5,885 nt of DNA from Pseudomonadota bacterium. Its GTDB lineage: Bacteria > Pseudomonadota > Alphaproteobacteria > Kiloniellales > J153. Shown piece after piece: positions 5,175 to 5,885 of this stretch. The translations under genes and the position numbers were made by a program. The notes below the pieces were generated by a model. The model saw only the letters and a list, made by a program, of their open reading frames with translations, did no database searches and was not told the origin of the DNA. Each line of letters opens with the position of its first letter. Position 1 is the stretch's first letter. Location: NCBI GenBank assembly GCA_022572105.1, contig JACZWN010000201.1:1-5885 (forward strand), written 5' to 3'.

Positions 5175-5885
5175 CGCGCTCGCGGGACTGACGCTGACCG
5201 AGCTGGCGGCCGCCATCGGCGCCCGCAAGGTGTCCTCGCTCGAGGCGACCGAAAACTGCCTGGCCGGCCTCGAACGCCACGGACCGGCGCTCAACTGCGT
5301 CGCCGGGATCGAGCCGGAGGCGGCCCTCGAGGCCGCCCGCGTGGCCGACGCGGAACTTGCCGCCGGGCGCGCGCGCGGGGCGCTCCACGGCGTGCCGCTG
5401 GCGCACAAGGACATGTTCTACCGCGCCGGCCGGGTGAGCGCCTGCGGCTCGCGCATCCTGGCCGACTTCGTGCCCGAGGTGACCTCGACCGCGCTGGCGC
5501 GCCTGGATGGGGCCGGCGCGCTCGACATCGCGCGCCTCAACATGGTCGAGTTCGCGCTCGGGACGACCGGTCACAACGAGATCACCGGGGCGGTGCGCAA
5601 CCCCTGGAACCCGGCGCATGTCACCGGCGGCTCGTCGAGCGGCCCGGGCGCGGCGGTGGCGGCGCGCCTGGTCTACGGGGCGCTCGGCTCCGACACCGGG
5701 GGCTCGATCCGCCTGCCGGCGGCGGCCTGCGGCCTGGTCGGAGTCAAGCCCACCTTCGGCCGGGTCAGCCGCCATGGCGCCATGCCGCTCTCGTTCACCC
5801 TCGATACCGTCGGGCCGCTGGCGCGCGGCGGGGCGGACGCGGCGCTGATCCTGCAGACCCTCGCCCCGCCCGACCCCGACGCACC
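5164..5885 (+). CDS. Amidase signature family enzyme (3' end outside the window)
   Basis: The first 240 residues of an amidase; full-length members have about 450-500. The Ser-cisSer-Lys triad is complete. Lys82 lies in LHGVPLAHKDMF, the cis-Ser is Ser157 in TGGSSSGPGAAVAA, and the nucleophile is Ser181 in GSDTGGSIRLPAA. Spacings of 75 and 24 residues equal those of the known triad (for example Lys142, Ser217, Ser241 in FAAH). The family hydrolyses amide bonds in the cytosol, and relatives include AtzE and GatA. Variation at the GGSS site (GGSSSGPG rather than GGSSGGSA) is mild. The AtzG-like gene just upstream overlaps it by 11 nt, favouring an AtzE-like heteromeric amidase. The substrate is unknown; next to kynA, a formyl- or acyl-amide of the kynurenine pathway is possible. 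The ATG at 5164 has GGTGGCGG upstream, a weak ribosome-binding site in line with coupling. Confidence 0.9.
   Translation, partial: MPDDALAGLTLTELAAAIGARKVSSLEATENCLAGLERHGPALNCVAGIEPEAALEAARVADAELAAGRARGALHGVPLAHKDMFYRAGRVSACGSRILADFVPEVTSTALARLDGAGALDIARLNMVEFALGTTGHNEITGAVRNPWNPAHVTGGSSSGPGAAVAARLVYGALGSDTGGSIRLPAAACGLVGVKPTFGRVSRHGAMPLSFTLDTVGPLARGGADAALILQTLAPPDPDA

Noticed and set aside
4909..5775. Minus-strand ORF of 288 codons opposite the AtzG-like and amidase genes
   Set aside because: Antisense shadow; the plus strand has a complete catalytic triad and conserved spacing.

Overview
The window is GC-rich (roughly 70% over most of its length, with strong G/C preference at third codon positions) and fits a high-GC proteobacterium. 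The methyltransferase tail near the left edge resembles the NDUFAF5-type proteins I know from alphaproteobacteria, so an alphaproteobacterium such as a Rhodospirillales relative is my best guess, but this is not proven. The mosaic left edge also fits a metagenome-derived or rearranged contig.

Layout. Positions 3-746 hold one open frame that enters from the left and joins two unrelated protein pieces: the membrane part of an ATP/ADP-translocase-like transporter (to about 270, about 54% GC) and the C-terminal half of an NDUFAF5-like methyltransferase (from about 270, about 75-80% GC). A third short coding-like tail follows in another frame (734 to about 820). Positions 821-1012 contain a nearly symmetrical, A-rich/T-rich palindromic element made of 'CACAGAGGCACAGAG' and 'CACGAAG' words, a type of dispersed intergenic repeat that lies here between convergent genes.

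Positions 1028-3330 (minus strand) form a two-gene operon: tryptophan 2,3-dioxygenase (kynA), then a kynureninase-like class V PLP enzyme that starts at a TTG overlapping the kynA stop (TTGA). Divergently on the plus strand lie an MFS transporter (3623-4906), a small AtzG/DUF4089-like protein (4926-5174) and an amidase-signature enzyme cut by the right edge (5164-5885). The 292-bp divergent intergenic region holds a likely extended -10 promoter for kynA, a leader hairpin, an 11-bp direct repeat, a tiny ORF with a CsrA-like beginning, and a perfect 3 x 18-bp tandem repeat that carries the MFS ribosome-binding site and ends in its start codon.

How the genes may work together. TDO opens the indole ring of tryptophan to N-formylkynurenine, and a kynureninase-type enzyme would cleave kynurenine to anthranilate and alanine. 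No classical kynurenine formamidase is visible here. The amidase/AtzG-like pair and the MFS transporter are candidates for the missing deformylation step and for substrate or product transport, but this is inference from proximity only.
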